Assembly (NCBI GenBank): GCA_041595355.1
Contig: JBFHKO010000129.1
Location: 1-7,410, forward strand
DNA length: 7,410 bases
From: JBFHKO01 sp041595355
GTDB lineage: Bacteria > Pseudomonadota > Gammaproteobacteria > Enterobacterales > Aeromonadaceae
Direction of reading: 5' to 3'
Numbering within the stretch: position 1 is the stretch's first letter; the number at the start of each line of letters is the position of its first letter. A program made the translations under genes and the position numbers. The notes under the pieces are model-generated. The model had not been told where the DNA came from. It worked only from the letters and a program-made list of their open reading frames with translations, and ran no database searches. Positions 7,233 through 7,410 of this stretch are shown piece by piece.

Positions 7233-7410
7233 ATGGCTTATATCCATCTGCTGGTGGGCTCGACCCTGGGCGCCGCCGAATACGTGGCCGACCATCTGGC
7301 CGCGCTGCTGCAGGCCACCGGTCATCAGACCGAGATCCACAACCCCGCCGATCTGGACACCCTGCTGGCCAGCCGGCCACGGCTGCTGCTGGTGGTCACC
7401 TCGACCCACG
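7233..7410 (+). CDS. mioC: MioC-type flavodoxin, FMN-binding (3' end cut by window edge)
   Basis: Only the first 59 codons are present; the family is about 145-150 aa. The FMN phosphate-binding loop GSTLGAAEYVADHLA (9-23) closely matches MioC of E. coli (GSTLGGAEYVAEHLA). The segment LLLVVTSTH (51-59) marks the second flavin-contact strand, where MioC has STHG. MioC is a small cytoplasmic electron carrier implicated in biotin synthase activity in vitro. ATG at 7233-7235 follows AGGA with a 9-nt spacer, and the N-terminus enters the first beta strand at once, as in the family. The related short-chain flavodoxin YqcA is the main alternative; the GSTLG loop favours MioC. It has its own transcription unit after the efp terminator. 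Confidence 0.8.
   Translation, partial: MAYIHLLVGSTLGAAEYVADHLAALLQATGHQTEIHNPADLDTLLASRPRLLLVVTSTH

Overview
The window looks like chromosomal DNA from a GC-rich gammaproteobacterium. The protein sequences resemble those of the Aeromonadales/Oceanimonas–Zobellella type, but the genus is an inference from overall impression only. Nine protein-coding genes are supported, two of them cut by the window edges. I see no rRNA or tRNA genes, insertion sequences, CRISPR arrays or phage genes.

Positions 1-3145, minus strand: an arsenic-resistance operon read right to left. Its order is (i) an arsenate reductase fused to an ArsR repressor, (ii) an Acr3 arsenite efflux permease, (iii) a small CDKN3/dual-specificity-type phosphatase whose start codon overlaps the acr3 stop codon, and (iv) a GAPDH of the ArsJ-associated kind, cut by the left edge. 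A 7-bp inverted repeat in an AT-rich island just upstream of the fusion gene is a good candidate for the ArsR operator. The operon appears to carry two routes against arsenate. In one, it is reduced to arsenite and exported by Acr3. In the other, GAPDH turns it into 1-arseno-3-phosphoglycerate for export by ArsJ, whose gene should lie just past the left edge.

Positions 3180-5174, minus strand: two membrane transporters 24 bp apart, an AI-2E/PerM-family permease (YdiK-like) and an EamA/DMT-family exporter. They lie upstream of the ars genes on the same strand and may form their own unit. Nothing in them points to arsenic.

Positions 5175-5294: a divergent intergenic region. Positions 5295-7138, plus strand: earP and efp, the EF-P arginine rhamnosyltransferase and its substrate. 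This EF-P carries Arg at position 32, the residue EarP modifies, so the two genes form a coherent module for translating polyproline stretches. A strong intrinsic terminator follows efp. Positions 7233-7410, plus strand: the start of a MioC-type flavodoxin, cut by the right edge.

The items most worth a second look are the ArsC-ArsR fusion with its operator, the phosphatase embedded in the ars operon, and a run of nine C's at codons 3-6 of earP. None of these is clearly a wholly new system.
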